Source of the DNA: Streptococcus toyakuensis
GTDB lineage: Bacteria; Bacillota; Bacilli; Lactobacillales; Streptococcaceae
NCBI RefSeq assembly: GCF_024346585.1
Contig: NZ_AP024523.1
Coordinates: forward strand, 691,001 to 755,000
Length of the DNA stretch: 64,000 bases
Direction: 5' to 3'
How positions within the stretch are numbered: position 1 is the stretch's first letter; every line of letters starts with the position of its first letter. Shown here piece after piece: positions 63,949 to 64,000 of the stretch. The notes under the pieces were generated by a model. That model had not been told where the DNA came from, did no database searches, and was given only the letters and a program-made list of their open reading frames with translations. The translations under genes were made by a program, and so were the position numbers.

Positions 63949-64000
63949 TTAAACAATACCTTGGGCAATCATAGCGTTTGCTACGTTTTCGAAGGCAGCG
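63949..64000 (-). CDS. gdhA: Probable NADP-glutamate dehydrogenase, C-terminal end (partial)
   Basis: Only the last 16 codons and the stop are in the window: AAFENVANAMIAQGIV. The ending resembles that of bacterial NADP-specific glutamate dehydrogenases (E. coli GdhA ends in a similar VADAMLAQGVI). The identification rests on this short tail and on the remnant 63324-63431, which adds the upstream NTAKTT. Confidence 0.6.
   Translation of the reverse strand, partial: AAFENVANAMIAQGIV

Overview
The window is AT-rich Firmicute DNA from a Streptococcus of the mitis group (S. mitis, S. pseudopneumoniae or S. pneumoniae). Four BOX elements, the pst-phoU, murB-potABCD and aro operons, a mecA, and nearly collinear gene order with the pneumococcal chromosome (recalled, not searched) all point there. 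An LtaS-type sulfatase, a small bacteriocin locus and a lemA/TPM pair sit inside this conserved order, which makes S. mitis or a close relative a better guess than a typical S. pneumoniae. This species call is inference.

Layout, left to right. 1-5278: end of hemW, acyl-ACP thioesterase, a HAD phosphatase, a membrane protein, an Spx regulator, a UPF0223 protein, an inositol-phosphatase-like enzyme and an RsmF-like rRNA methyltransferase. 5285-10419: high-affinity phosphate uptake, pstS-C-A-B-B-phoU. 10577-12836: an orphan amino-acid-binding lipoprotein, a BOX, and a leftward MocR-like regulator. 12760-14220: an accessory island holding a secreted bacteriocin-like protein and a small membrane protein, bounded by a 180-bp duplication of the mocR 5' end and its intergenic promoter region. 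14240-21045: a BOX with four boxB units, acetolactate decarboxylase, a YhfC membrane protein, murB and the spermidine/putrescine transporter potABCD. 21245-22668: a broken HTH regulator, a TPR protein and a 21-residue hydrophobic peptide. 22715-27613: an Ala T-box controlling a LURP-one protein and alaS, then a leftward cytoplasmic alpha-amylase. 27726-32854: an ABC-2 type transporter, a small membrane protein and a leftward LtaS-like gene. 32935-45486: an RlmI-like methyltransferase and the shikimate/Tyr/Phe operon (aroD-E-B-C, tyrA, ylbF, aroA-K, pheA, LCP protein), interrupted by a lemA/TPM insertion. 45578-51045: a compact surface-glycan locus (LicD, two glycosyltransferases, a Wzy-like polymerase, a Wzz-like protein). 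51130-58981: mecA, hom-thrB, msrAB and a heterodimeric ABC exporter. 59070-61766: an MtaD-type deaminase and the L10 leader with rplJ-rplL. 61879-64000: a DUF2268 putative metalloprotease behind a MerR-type promoter, an EXLDI-family gene, and a GNAT gene lying between the 3' end of a probable gdhA and a decayed copy of that same 3' end.

The most notable pattern is that three accessory insertions (bacteriocin locus, lemA/TPM, GNAT) are each bounded by a duplicated piece of a neighbouring core gene or promoter region, with no transposase. That is what insertion-duplication or homology-assisted illegitimate recombination during transformation would leave. The bacteriocin locus also carries an exact match to the SigX combox (TACGAATA) next to a good housekeeping promoter. 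No tRNA, rRNA, CRISPR array or intact insertion sequence was found.
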